The notes beneath the pieces are model-generated. The model saw only the letters and a list, made by a program, of their open reading frames with translations. It ran no database searches and was not told the DNA's origin. A stretch of 43,367 nucleotides of DNA. It comes from an uncultured Agathobaculum sp. Its GTDB lineage: Bacteria; Bacillota; Clostridia; Oscillospirales; Butyricicoccaceae. A program made the position numbers and the translations under genes. Positions 17,264 through 23,960 of this stretch are shown here, piece by piece (within the stretch, counting starts at the first letter, position 1; each line of letters starts with the position of its first letter). The stretch lies in contig CALWJG010000001.1 in assembly GCA_944380945.1 (NCBI GenBank), forward strand, positions 1 to 43,367, read 5' to 3'.

Positions 17264-17506
17264 TTATCCGTTTCCCTGCAGCAGGAACACCGCCGCCAGC
17301 GCCAGCAGAATGACGATCAGCGTCTGCAAAACGCGCAGCGCGCGCTGCCTGCGGCGGTCCCTGCGCCGCGCGCGCTCCTCCGCCGGGTCGGGCGCGGGGA
17401 TGGTCTCCGTGCCGTCCGGCTTATGGTCGATCAGCGGGATATGGCAGGTATTGCATTCGGTGAAGCCAGGTCGGAATTCCGCCCCGCATTTGGGACACCA
17501 CGGCAT
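17264..17506 (-). CDS. Zinc-ribbon, tail-anchored small protein (short paralogue)
   Basis: The 80-residue protein opens MPWCPKCGAEFRPGFTEC and NTCHIPLID, two CxxC knuckles of a zinc ribbon, followed by a very basic stretch (ERARRRDRRRQRALR) and one hydrophobic helix near the C-terminus (about 58-76). A tail-anchored protein with the zinc ribbon in the cytoplasm is expected. The first 25 residues are nearly the same as in the next gene upstream (17519-18067), so the two are paralogues; this one lacks the DUF2007 middle. GGGGGAG lies 4 bases before the ATG. Function unknown. Confidence 0.8.
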   Translation of the reverse strand: MPWCPKCGAEFRPGFTECNTCHIPLIDHKPDGTETIPAPDPAEERARRRDRRRQRALRVLQTLIVILLALAAVFLLQGNG

Positions 17507-17518
17507 GCCGCTCCCCCC

Positions 17519-18067
17519 TTACCGTCCGATCAGGTAGAGCAGCGCGAGCGCGGCCACGATCACCGCCGCCACGACCGGCAGCAGCTTGAACGAGGCGTTG
17601 TCCTCCATCGGCTGCTCGGGCATCTCCATGGCCTGCTCCTCGGCCAGACGGGCGAGCTCGTCCTCATCCAGCTCCTCCGCTTCGAGCGCCTGCTTGGTCT
17701 CGTCGATCAGCGCGCGGGCGCGGGCAGTGTCCTCCGCCTCGACCAGCACCTCGATCATATACTGCGCGCGCCGGCCAGTCACCGCGCCTGCATGCTGGGT
17801 CAGCACCTGCCGCATGACGGCGTTCACGCCGCTCTCCCGCAGCATATCGCGGATCATCTCCGCGTTGACGCGCGCCTGCGCCGTGTAGACCGCGATCGGG
17901 TTTTCCAGCGAAACGGCGGCTTCCTCCTGCGCCGTCTCCGGCGCGGCGGCCTGCGCCTCTGCCGCTTCATCCTCCTCCGGCAGGACGTCTACCAGCGGCA
18001 CATGGCAGGTCGCGCATTCGGTAAAGCCCTCCCGGTATTCTGCTTTGCACTTGGGGCACCAAGGCAT
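17519..18067 (-). CDS. Zinc-ribbon plus DUF2007 tail-anchored protein
   Basis: The 182-residue protein has a zinc ribbon (MPWCPKCKAEYREGFTEC, ATCHVPLVD), an acidic linker, a DUF2007-like alpha/beta domain (about 55-125: NPIAVYTAQARVNAEMIRDM, MIEVLVEAEDTARARALIDE), a second acidic stretch and a C-terminal transmembrane helix (about 158-178). DUF2007 is described as a putative signal-transducing domain related to ACT/PII-like folds; nothing more specific is known. The ATG at 18067 follows GAGGAGGGG. It has a promoter in the end of mnmM and is 12 bases from its paralogue. Confidence 0.82.
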   Translation of the reverse strand: MPWCPKCKAEYREGFTECATCHVPLVDVLPEEDEAAEAQAAAPETAQEEAAVSLENPIAVYTAQARVNAEMIRDMLRESGVNAVMRQVLTQHAGAVTGRRAQYMIEVLVEAEDTARARALIDETKQALEAEELDEDELARLAEEQAMEMPEQPMEDNASFKLLPVVAAVIVAALALLYLIGR

Positions 18068-18090
18068 TGTGCATCCCCTCCTCTGCAAAG

Positions 18091-18119
18091 AGTATACCAT
18101 ATCAATTTGCGTCTTTCCA
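18091..18119 (-). promoter_or_regulatory. Promoter of the zinc-ribbon gene pair
   Basis: Minus-strand TGGAAA (18119-18114), 17-base spacer and TATACT (18096-18091) with an extended TGG. It lies across the mnmM stop codon, so the pair can be expressed apart from mnmM. Confidence 0.65.
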
Positions 18120-18656
18120 GACAAAAATGGGCAGCGGCGGGTCGTTCCGCCGGTTGAGCCAGTCGCAGGCGAGCACGGTGAACCGCCGGTCGTCCAGCGC
18201 GCGCAGATGCGCCAGCACGGCGTCCCGCTCGGCGTAGCCGTTCTCCTTTCCGTAATACAGCGCGAGCGCCATCACGCCGCCCGGCCGCAGCAGCGCCAGC
18301 CCCGCGTCGATCGCGGGGAGCGAAGTCGCGGCGGTGGTAAAGATGTGCGGGTCGCCGCCCGGCAGGCGGCCGAAATTGAACACGATGCAGTCCACCGTGC
18401 CGGGCGCGGCGTACTGCGCCATGTTGGCGTGGCTGTCCTGCACCACCTCGGCGCGCAGCCCCTCCGCCGCGAGCAGTTCCCGCGTTTGCCGGATGGCGTC
18501 CGGCTGGATGTCGAACGCGAGGACGCGCCCCGCCGGCCCTGCCAGCCGGCAGAGCAGCGCGGTGTCGCGCCCGCGGCCCGCCGTGGCGTCGATGCAGAAC
18601 GCGCCCGGCCGCACCTGCCGCCGCAGCAGATCGTGTACAACGGTCAAGGTATTCAT
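18102..18656 (-). CDS. mnmM: tRNA 5-aminomethyl-2-thiouridine methyltransferase (MnmM/YtqB family)
   Basis: SAM-dependent methyltransferase of the YtqB family, shown in Bacillus to finish mnm5s2U34 in tRNA. The 184-residue protein has the SAM loop CIDATAGRGRDTALLCRL (near 30-47), acidic motif VLAFDIQPDAI, and the family-specific FNFGRLPGGDP (about 105-115), followed by LALYYGKENGYAERDAV and the end motif WLNRRNDPPLPIFVWK. These separate it from RsmH and other methyltransferases. GAGGGGAG precedes the ATG at 18656; longer in-frame starts are not supported. The leader from its promoter is about 100 bases. Confidence 0.85.
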   Translation of the reverse strand: MNTLTVVHDLLRRQVRPGAFCIDATAGRGRDTALLCRLAGPAGRVLAFDIQPDAIRQTRELLAAEGLRAEVVQDSHANMAQYAAPGTVDCIVFNFGRLPGGDPHIFTTAATSLPAIDAGLALLRPGGVMALALYYGKENGYAERDAVLAHLRALDDRRFTVLACDWLNRRNDPPLPIFVWKDAN

Positions 18657-18754
18657 ACAAAGCTCCCCTCGGTTTGCGATACCCACAGCGGCAGCGCGTT
18701 TTCCCGCCTCTGGCAGCTGTTTTGCGCCGCTCGTGGTATCATCGTGAAATAAGC

Positions 18755-18774
18755 GGTATACTGGCCATTATACC
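18755..18774 (-). promoter_or_regulatory. mnmM promoter -10 inside a dyad
   Basis: Minus-strand TATAAT at 18772-18767 with an extended TGG; no good -35. The -10 lies in an inverted repeat with arms GGTATA (18755-18760) and TATACC (18769-18774). Confidence 0.5.
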
Positions 18775-18800
18775 ACACGCCGAGGGGTTTGCCTATGCCC

Positions 18801-19508
18801 TTACGAATCGAGGATGCGCCCGTCGGTCGATACGACCACCACCCGCCACGGCAGGAACTTGCCGCTCGCCTGCAGGGCGGTGCGCACCGCGTGCTCGATG
18901 CCGCCGCAGCAGGGCACCTCCATGCGCACGACGGTCACGCTTTTGATGTCGTTCTGCCGGATGATCTCGGTCAGCTTTTCGCTGTAATCGCCCTCGTCCA
19001 GCTTGGGGCAGCCGATCAGTGTGATCCTGTTTCGGATAAAGTCCTGATGGAAATTCGCATAGGCGTAGGCCGTGCAGTCCGCGGCGACCAGCAGGTGCGC
19101 GCCGTCAAAATAGGGCGCATTCACCGGTACGAGCTTGATCTGCACCGGCCACTGCCGCAGTTCGGAGACCGCCGGCGCGCCCGCCGCCGGCTGTGCGGCC
19201 GGCGTGTGGTGCAGCGCCCGCGCCTGACTGCCCGGACAGCCGCAGGCGAGCGGCGGCTGCTCCTGCGCCGCGGCGCGCATGTTCGCCTGCACCGCCGCCT
19301 CATCATAGGCCGCGGCCTCCCGCTCGACAAACGAGATCGCGCCCGTCGGGCAGACGGGCAGGCAGTTGCCCAGACCGTCGCAGTAATCGTCGCGCAGCAG
19401 CTTCGCCTTGCCGTTGACCATGCCGATCGCGCCCTCGTGGCACGCGGATGCGCACAGGCCGCAGCCGTTGCATTTTTCTTCGTTGATCTCTATGATTTTC
19501 CGGATCAT
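18801..19508 (-). CDS. 4Fe-4S ferredoxin-type iron-sulfur protein
   Basis: The 235-residue protein starts with two ferredoxin motifs: CNGCGLCASACHEGA (C13, C16, C19, C23) and the variant CDGLGNCLPVCPTGA. A linker rich in A, P and Q holds CGCPGS, and the C-terminal half contains LVAADCTAYAY, LIGCPKLD and VPCCGG, a rhodanese-free metal or redox domain seen in this family of ferredoxin-like proteins found beside Crp/Fnr regulators and hydroxylamine reductase genes in Clostridia. A role in anaerobic redox or nitrosative stress is likely but substrate is unknown. It is divergent from a Crp/Fnr gene with 92 bases between. Confidence 0.82.
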   Translation of the reverse strand: MIRKIIEINEEKCNGCGLCASACHEGAIGMVNGKAKLLRDDYCDGLGNCLPVCPTGAISFVEREAAAYDEAAVQANMRAAAQEQPPLACGCPGSQARALHHTPAAQPAAGAPAVSELRQWPVQIKLVPVNAPYFDGAHLLVAADCTAYAYANFHQDFIRNRITLIGCPKLDEGDYSEKLTEIIRQNDIKSVTVVRMEVPCCGGIEHAVRTALQASGKFLPWRVVVVSTDGRILDS

Positions 19509-19527
19509 AACCGTTCCCTCCGTGGTA

Positions 19528-19556
19528 TTGACTTTGTGCTTTGATGTTACTATACT
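19528..19556 (+). promoter_or_regulatory. Strong promoter of the Crp/Fnr-type regulator
   Basis: TTGACT (19528-19533), 17-base spacer and TATACT (19551-19556): ten of twelve consensus bases. A weaker minus-strand -10, TATAGT (19554-19549), may serve the divergent ferredoxin gene. Confidence 0.82.
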
Positions 19557-19571
19557 GAGTGGGAAACGTAT

Positions 19572-19585
19572 GTTGTTTGAACAAC
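19572..19585. promoter_or_regulatory. Operator-like palindrome GTTGTTTGAACAAC
   Basis: Perfect 6-2-6 dyad just downstream of the start predicted for the regulator gene, and about 36 bases upstream of the start predicted for the divergent ferredoxin gene. The size and TTG...CAA half-sites suit a Crp/Fnr dimer, so autorepression together with activation of the ferredoxin gene is a reasonable inference. Confidence 0.6.
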
Positions 19586-19600
19586 GAAACAGGAGGAAAT

Positions 19601-20275
19601 ATGAACCTGTCTGTTCTGTCCGGCTGCCGGCTGTTCGCCTATGTCCCCGCGGACGCGCTGCCCGCGCTGCTCGACGCGGTGGGCGCCTACACCCGGCGCT
19701 ATGACAAGGGCCAGCCGGTCTGCCGCATGGGGGACACCGTGCGCGCGCTGGGCGTGGTGCTGTCCGGCAGCGTCACCATCGAGCGCGACGATGTCTGGGG
19801 CAACAAGACCATTCTGGACCGCGCGGCGCCCGGCATGGTGTTCGCGGAGACCTATGCCTGCGTGCCCGATACGCCGATGATGGTCAGCGCGGTCGCCGCT
19901 GAGGCGAGCGAGGTGCTGTTCATCCCCGCGGACGCCCTGCTCGCGCCCGCCGCGCCGCCGGACGCGGGGCGGCTCGCCCTGCTGCGCGGCCTGCTGGCGG
20001 TCTCCGCCCGCAAAAACCTGACGCTGACGCGCAAAATCGTGCACACCTCGCCCAAATCGCTGCGCGGGCGGCTGCTTTCCTACCTGTCCGCGCAGGCGGT
20101 GCAGCACGGCAGCGACAGCTTCGACATCCCCTTTGACCGCCAGCAGCTGGCGGACTATCTGGGCGCCGACCGCAGCGCGCTGTCCGGCGAGCTGGGCAGG
20201 ATGCGGCGGGACGGCCTGCTCGACTTCCGCAAAAACCATTTCGAGCTGCACCGCCGCGCCGCGGCGGACGAATGA
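19601..20275 (+). CDS. Crp/Fnr family transcriptional regulator
   Basis: The 224-residue protein has an N-terminal cyclic-nucleotide-binding-like beta roll (about 25-120; CRMGDTVRALGVVLSGSVTIE is typical), a dimerisation helix, and a C-terminal winged helix with FDRQQLADYLGADRSALSGE as the helix-turn-helix (about 180-200). No N-terminal cysteine cluster like that of Fnr is seen; the only N-terminal cysteines are C9 and one in QPVCRMG. It resembles the regulators paired with ferredoxin and hcp genes in Clostridia. AGGAGG precedes the ATG at 19601. pepV follows after 39 bases. Confidence 0.88.
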   Translation: MNLSVLSGCRLFAYVPADALPALLDAVGAYTRRYDKGQPVCRMGDTVRALGVVLSGSVTIERDDVWGNKTILDRAAPGMVFAETYACVPDTPMMVSAVAAEASEVLFIPADALLAPAAPPDAGRLALLRGLLAVSARKNLTLTRKIVHTSPKSLRGRLLSYLSAQAVQHGSDSFDIPFDRQQLADYLGADRSALSGELGRMRRDGLLDFRKNHFELHRRAAADE

Positions 20276-20314
20276 TCCAAACGATTTGCAACCACACAAG
20301 GAGGTTTTCCCTTT

Positions 20315-21682
20315 ATGATCGACTGCATGCCCTATCTCGAGGCCCATCGGGACGAACTGCTCGAGCATCTGGCCTCGCTCATCCGCATCCCGAGCGTCGA
20401 GGGCGCGCCCGCGCCCGGCGCGCCGTTCGGCCGCGAGGTCGCGCGCTGTCTGGAAAAAATGCTGACGCTGTGCGAGCGGCTCGGCCTGCGCACCGGCAGC
20501 ATGGACGGCCGCGTGGGCTGGTGCGAATACGGCGCGGGTGAGGAGATGATCGCCGTGCTGGCGCATCTGGATGTCGTGCCCGCGGGCGAGGGCTGGACCG
20601 AGGCCGCGCCCTTTGCGGGCGAGGTCAAAAACGGCCGCATCTACGGCCGCGGCGCAATGGACGACAAGGGTCCGGCCGTGGCGGCGGTCTACGCGCTCGC
20701 CGCGCTAAAGGACGCGGGCTTTGTCCCCGCGCGGCGCATCCGCATCCTGTTCGGCACCAACGAGGAGACCGGCTGTCAGGATATGGCGTGGTACCGCGCG
20801 CACGGCGGCGAAATGCCGGTCATGGGCTTTACGCCGGACGGCGAATACCCGCTCATCAACGGTGAAAAGGGCATTTTCACCTGCACCTATACGCGTCGCC
20901 TTGCCCCATCCGGCGCATACCGACTGACCCGCTTCGAGGGCGGCACGGCGTCCAACGTCGTGCCCGCGTATGCGGCGGCCGAGCTCGCCTGCCCGGCGGA
21001 GGCGGCTGCCCGCATCGCGCAGGACAAAGTGACCGTCACCCCGATCGAAGGCGGCATCCGTGTGGAGGCGCAGGGCGTGTCCGCGCACGGCTCCACGCCC
21101 GAGCAGGGCGAAAACGCCATCGGCCGGCTGGCGGCAGCGCTCAGCCAGCTGCCGCTCGAGGGCGACCTCGCGGACTGCATGGCCTTCCTCGCCGGCCGCA
21201 TCGGCATGGAGACCCGCGGCGAATCGCTCGGCCTTGCCATGCGGGACGAGGTCTCGGGCGAGCTGACCGTCAACCTCGGCACGGCCGCGTTTGCGGACGA
21301 TACGCTGTCGCTCTCGTTCTCCATCCGCTATCCGGTCACCAAAACCAAAGATGACGTGTATCCCCGCCTGACGCGCGCGTTCGCGCTCGGCGGCTTTGCC
21401 GAGACCGCCCTGCACCACGACGCGGCGCTCTACCTGCCGCCCGAGAGCGAGCTGGTGCGCCGCCTGCTCGCGGTTTACGAGGCCGCGACCGGCGAAAAGG
21501 CCGCGCCCAAGTGCATCGGCGGCGGCACCTACGCCAAGTCCATCCCGAATCTGCTGGCCTTCGGCCCGATCTTCCCGGGCGACGTGGTGCGCGAGCACCA
21601 GCCGGACGAATATATGGAGGTGGACCGCCTGCTGCAGAACGCCGGGATCATCGCCGCGGCCATGGCCGCGCTGGCGGGCTGA
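20315..21682 (+). CDS. pepV: PepV/Sapep-type M20 dipeptidase
   Basis: Zinc or manganese dependent dipeptidase of family M20 that splits dipeptides in the cytoplasm. The 455-residue protein shows the metal-site motifs AVLAHLDVVPAGEGW, GRGAMDDKGP, FGTNEETG, the PepV hallmark FTPDGEYPLINGEKG, and the C-terminal CIGGGTYAKSIPNLLAFGP. Length and motifs fit PepV rather than PepT or DapE. AAGGAGG stands before the ATG. It probably shares the promoter of the preceding Crp/Fnr gene. Confidence 0.93.
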   Translation: MIDCMPYLEAHRDELLEHLASLIRIPSVEGAPAPGAPFGREVARCLEKMLTLCERLGLRTGSMDGRVGWCEYGAGEEMIAVLAHLDVVPAGEGWTEAAPFAGEVKNGRIYGRGAMDDKGPAVAAVYALAALKDAGFVPARRIRILFGTNEETGCQDMAWYRAHGGEMPVMGFTPDGEYPLINGEKGIFTCTYTRRLAPSGAYRLTRFEGGTASNVVPAYAAAELACPAEAAARIAQDKVTVTPIEGGIRVEAQGVSAHGSTPEQGENAIGRLAAALSQLPLEGDLADCMAFLAGRIGMETRGESLGLAMRDEVSGELTVNLGTAAFADDTLSLSFSIRYPVTKTKDDVYPRLTRAFALGGFAETALHHDAALYLPPESELVRRLLAVYEAATGEKAAPKCIGGGTYAKSIPNLLAFGPIFPGDVVREHQPDEYMEVDRLLQNAGIIAAAMAALAG

Positions 21683-21706
21683 GCGCGGATTTTACCCATT
21701 TTTTAT

Positions 21707-21736
21707 TTGACCGCCTCCCCGCCCCCGTGCTACACT
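21707..21736 (+). promoter_or_regulatory. Promoter of the membrane protein gene
   Basis: TTGACC (21707-21712), an 18-base spacer ending TGC and TACACT (21731-21736). Confidence 0.55.
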
Positions 21737-21760
21737 GGTAAGCAGAAAGAAGGGATCGGA

Positions 21761-22246
21761 ATGAACACTCTGCCGCGGGGCCTGTTCCGCGTGACGGGCT
21801 GGACCTTTGCCTGTGGCATCGTGACCACGCTGCTGCAGATGGTCTTTGTGCCCATGGCGCTCGGCCAATGGTATATCGACCACCTCGCGCAGATGAACAT
21901 GGCGTTCAACGCGCTCGCCCTTGTGCTGTTTATCGCGGTGGGGCTGCTCGTCATGCGGCGGCTCACCTATAAGATGATCTTCCTGTCCGCGGCCGTGCAT
22001 GTGGCGCTGTCGCTCATCATCATCGCCGTGGAGCAGATCTCGGGCGTGTCGCCCGTGCTGGTATTCGTGTTCGCGCTCTATCCGTTTTTGTATTTCAGCT
22101 CATCGCTGTCCAGCACCATCCTGACCCTGCGCCCCGGGCTGCCGTCCATGACGGTCGCGCTGCTGACCCTGCTGGTGTCCTTCCTGTTCGTGCTGTTCGG
22201 ACGCCGCGCAGCCCCCGCATCCGGGGAGGACGCCGCCGGCGCATGA
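21761..22246 (+). CDS. Four-helix membrane protein of unknown function
   Basis: The 161-residue protein has four predicted transmembrane helices (about 12-33, 43-65, 72-92, 97-120) plus a fifth hydrophobic segment near 125-145, basic loops (MRRLTYK) and an A/G/D-rich tail. No catalytic or binding motif is evident. AAGGGAT precedes the ATG at 21761. It has its own promoter and converges on the amidase gene, whose 3' end holds a plus-strand terminator. I recognise no family. Confidence 0.75.
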   Translation: MNTLPRGLFRVTGWTFACGIVTTLLQMVFVPMALGQWYIDHLAQMNMAFNALALVLFIAVGLLVMRRLTYKMIFLSAAVHVALSLIIIAVEQISGVSPVLVFVFALYPFLYFSSSLSSTILTLRPGLPSMTVALLTLLVSFLFVLFGRRAAPASGEDAAGA

Positions 22247-22265
22247 CGCCCGCGCGCGCCCGCTG

Positions 22266-22826
22266 CTATTTTTGCCGCTTTGCGCCGGAGGCCGACCGCC
22301 TCCGGCCTTTGCTTTGCCCGCCGGCGGCCGGCCCGTCCAGACCGGCGCAGAACGCCGCCCAGCGCGCGTCCGATTCGACAAACGGCGCGGGGCAGGTCTT
22401 GTGGGTCACGTCGTAATGCCGCAGCACGTTTTCCGCCGGGATGCCGTACCGCGCCATCAGCCGGCGCACGAGCGCCTGCGCCCGGCGCACCGTCTCCGGC
22501 AGAAAGGTTTGCCGCCCGTCCTGCACCCGGCCGCACAGCGCCACGCCGATGCTGTTTGCATTGCGGCAATAGGGGTGGGCGTATGCGCCCCGCGTGCCGC
22601 AGTGCCAGGCGACGTCCCGGTCGGCCACGCTCTGCCACACCGCCTGCCCGTCCACATAGTAATGCGCCGACACGCCCGCCGCGTATCCCGCGGCGCGTTC
22701 GGCCTGCTGCCGCGCGCTTCCTTCCCCGGCCGCGCTGTGCAGCACGATATAGCGGATCTCCCCCGCCCGGCGCGCCGCGCGCCGGAAATTGCGGCAGTCC
22801 GCCGGTATCATCCCCACTTTGGTCAC
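22266..22826 (-). CDS. N-acetylmuramoyl-L-alanine amidase (Amidase_2 fold)
   Basis: Zinc amidase that cuts the bond between muramic acid and the stem peptide. The 186-residue protein has RYIVLHSAAG (first zinc histidine), AHYYVDGQAVWQSVADRDVAWHCG, ANSIGVALCG, and the late HYDVTHKTCPAPFV carrying the second histidine, lysine and the cysteine in place of the usual zinc aspartate or cysteine, all as in T7 lysozyme-like amidases. There is no signal peptide; the C-tail is basic (GGQSKGRRRSASGAKRQK). The GTG at 22826 was chosen because GGAGG lies nine bases before it; the TTG two codons upstream is too close to that site. A phage-like or autolysin role is possible, but no phage genes are near. Confidence 0.86.
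   Translation of the reverse strand: MTKVGMIPADCRNFRRAARRAGEIRYIVLHSAAGEGSARQQAERAAGYAAGVSAHYYVDGQAVWQSVADRDVAWHCGTRGAYAHPYCRNANSIGVALCGRVQDGRQTFLPETVRRAQALVRRLMARYGIPAENVLRHYDVTHKTCPAPFVESDARWAAFCAGLDGPAAGGQSKGRRRSASGAKRQK
22284..22316 (+). terminator. Terminator embedded in the amidase 3' end
   Basis: Stem GCCGGAGGC with GCCTCCGGC, loop CGACC, then CTTTGCTTTG on the plus strand. It would end the membrane protein transcript and lies inside the C-terminal coding part of the converging amidase gene. Confidence 0.55.
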
Positions 22827-22862
22827 TTTCAAGCACCTCCTGCATATACTCCAAAAAAAGCA

Positions 22863-22896
22863 GCACAGTTTGACACGATTTGGTCAATCTGTGCTA
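22863..22896. promoter_or_regulatory. 34-bp dyad between amidase and cysK
   Basis: Arms of 13 bases, AGCACAGTTTGAC (22863-22875) and GTCAATCTGTGCT (22884-22896), pair at 12 of 13 positions around an 8-base loop. On the minus strand the hairpin is followed by GCTTTTTTT, as in a terminator or attenuator in front of the amidase gene. On the plus strand it lies just upstream of the cysK -10. Confidence 0.7.
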
Positions 22897-22915
22897 TGCT
22901 TATGCGGAAAGTTGT

Positions 22916-22924
22916 GTTATAATG
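22916..22924 (+). promoter_or_regulatory. Extended -10 promoter of cysK
   Basis: TGT followed by TATAAT (22919-22924), no good -35 at the right distance. TTGACA at 22871 is too far for this -10 and lies in the dyad arm. Confidence 0.6.
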
Positions 22925-22956
22925 TGGGGTAGACACGTTTGAGAGGAAGATATTAC

Positions 22957-23895
22957 ATGGTTTACAGCAATATCCTGGAGGCCGTCGGCCATACGCCCAT
23001 GGTTCGTCTGAACCGCATGGTGCCGGCCGGCTGCGCCGACGTGCTGGTCAAGTTCGAGGGGCTGAATGTCGGCGGCTCGATCAAAACGCGCACTGCGCTC
23101 AATATGCTCGAGGACGCGGAACAGCGCGGCCTGATCCATCCGGACACCATCATCGTCGAGCCGACCAGCGGCAACCAGGGCATCGGCCTGGCGCTGTGCG
23201 GCGCGGTCAAGGGATATACGGTCAAGATCATCATGCCGGACTCGGTCTCCGAGGAACGCCGCAAGCTGGTGCAGCATTACGGCGCGGAGGTCATTCTGGT
23301 GCACGACGCCGGCAACATCGGCGACTGCATCGCCGAGTGCCAGCGCATCGCGGACGAAATGGCGGCAAATGACCCCAATGTTTTCGTACCCGGCCAGTTT
23401 GACAACCCGGCCAACCCTGCGGTGCACCGCCACCACACGGCCACCGAGATCCTCGAGCAGGTCGGCGGCCCGATCGACGGCTTCTGCTCCGGCTTCGGCA
23501 CGGGCGGCACGATCAGCGGCATCGGCGAGGTGCTCAAGGCCCAGAATCCCCAGATCGAGATCTGGGCGGTCGAGCCGGAGAACGCCGCCATCCTGTCGGG
23601 CGGTTCGATCGGCACCCACATGCAGATGGGCATCGGCGACGGCATCATCCCCAAAAACCTGAACAACGATATTTACGACCACCTGTACATCGTCACGGAC
23701 GACGAGGCCATCCAGACCTCCAAGGATCTGGCGCGGCTCGAGGGCCTGATGTGCGGCATTTCGAGCGGCACCAACGTCGCCGCCGCGATCCAGCTGGCCA
23801 AAAAGCTCGGCCCGGGCAAGACGGTCGTCACCGTGCTGCCGGATACCGCGGAGCGGTATTTCTCCACCCCGCTGTTCAGCGAGGATGAAACCTGA
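22957..23895 (+). CDS. cysK: Cysteine synthase family PLP enzyme
   Basis: Fold type II PLP enzyme, most likely O-acetylserine sulfhydrylase making cysteine from O-acetylserine and sulfide. The 312-residue protein has VGHTPMVRLNR, the PLP lysine 43 in GGSIKTRTA, the substrate loop PTSGNQG (69-75), FVPGQFDNPANP, the phosphate loop GFGTGGTISGIGEV and GISSGTNVAAA. The loop normally reads TSGNTG; glutamine at position 74 is unusual and could change the donor substrate. The ATG at 22957 follows GAGGAAG. The gene stands alone between a dyad-rich promoter region and a terminator. Confidence 0.88.
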   Translation: MVYSNILEAVGHTPMVRLNRMVPAGCADVLVKFEGLNVGGSIKTRTALNMLEDAEQRGLIHPDTIIVEPTSGNQGIGLALCGAVKGYTVKIIMPDSVSEERRKLVQHYGAEVILVHDAGNIGDCIAECQRIADEMAANDPNVFVPGQFDNPANPAVHRHHTATEILEQVGGPIDGFCSGFGTGGTISGIGEVLKAQNPQIEIWAVEPENAAILSGGSIGTHMQMGIGDGIIPKNLNNDIYDHLYIVTDDEAIQTSKDLARLEGLMCGISSGTNVAAAIQLAKKLGPGKTVVTVLPDTAERYFSTPLFSEDET

Positions 23896-23913
23896 TTTTC
23901 ATACAGAAAAAGC

Positions 23914-23940
23914 AAAGGCTGCCCTTGCGGGCAGCCTTTT
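23914..23940. terminator. Terminator shared by cysK and mtlA
   Basis: Stem AAAGGCTGCCC with GGGCAGCCTTT around TTGC; T-rich on both strands, between two converging genes. Confidence 0.9.
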
Positions 23941-23960
23941 GTGTTTGGCCGCAGGGTCCC

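Noticed and set aside
22830..22832. TTG as start of the amidase gene
   Set aside because: Only three bases separate it from GGAGG; the GTG two codons later has proper spacing.
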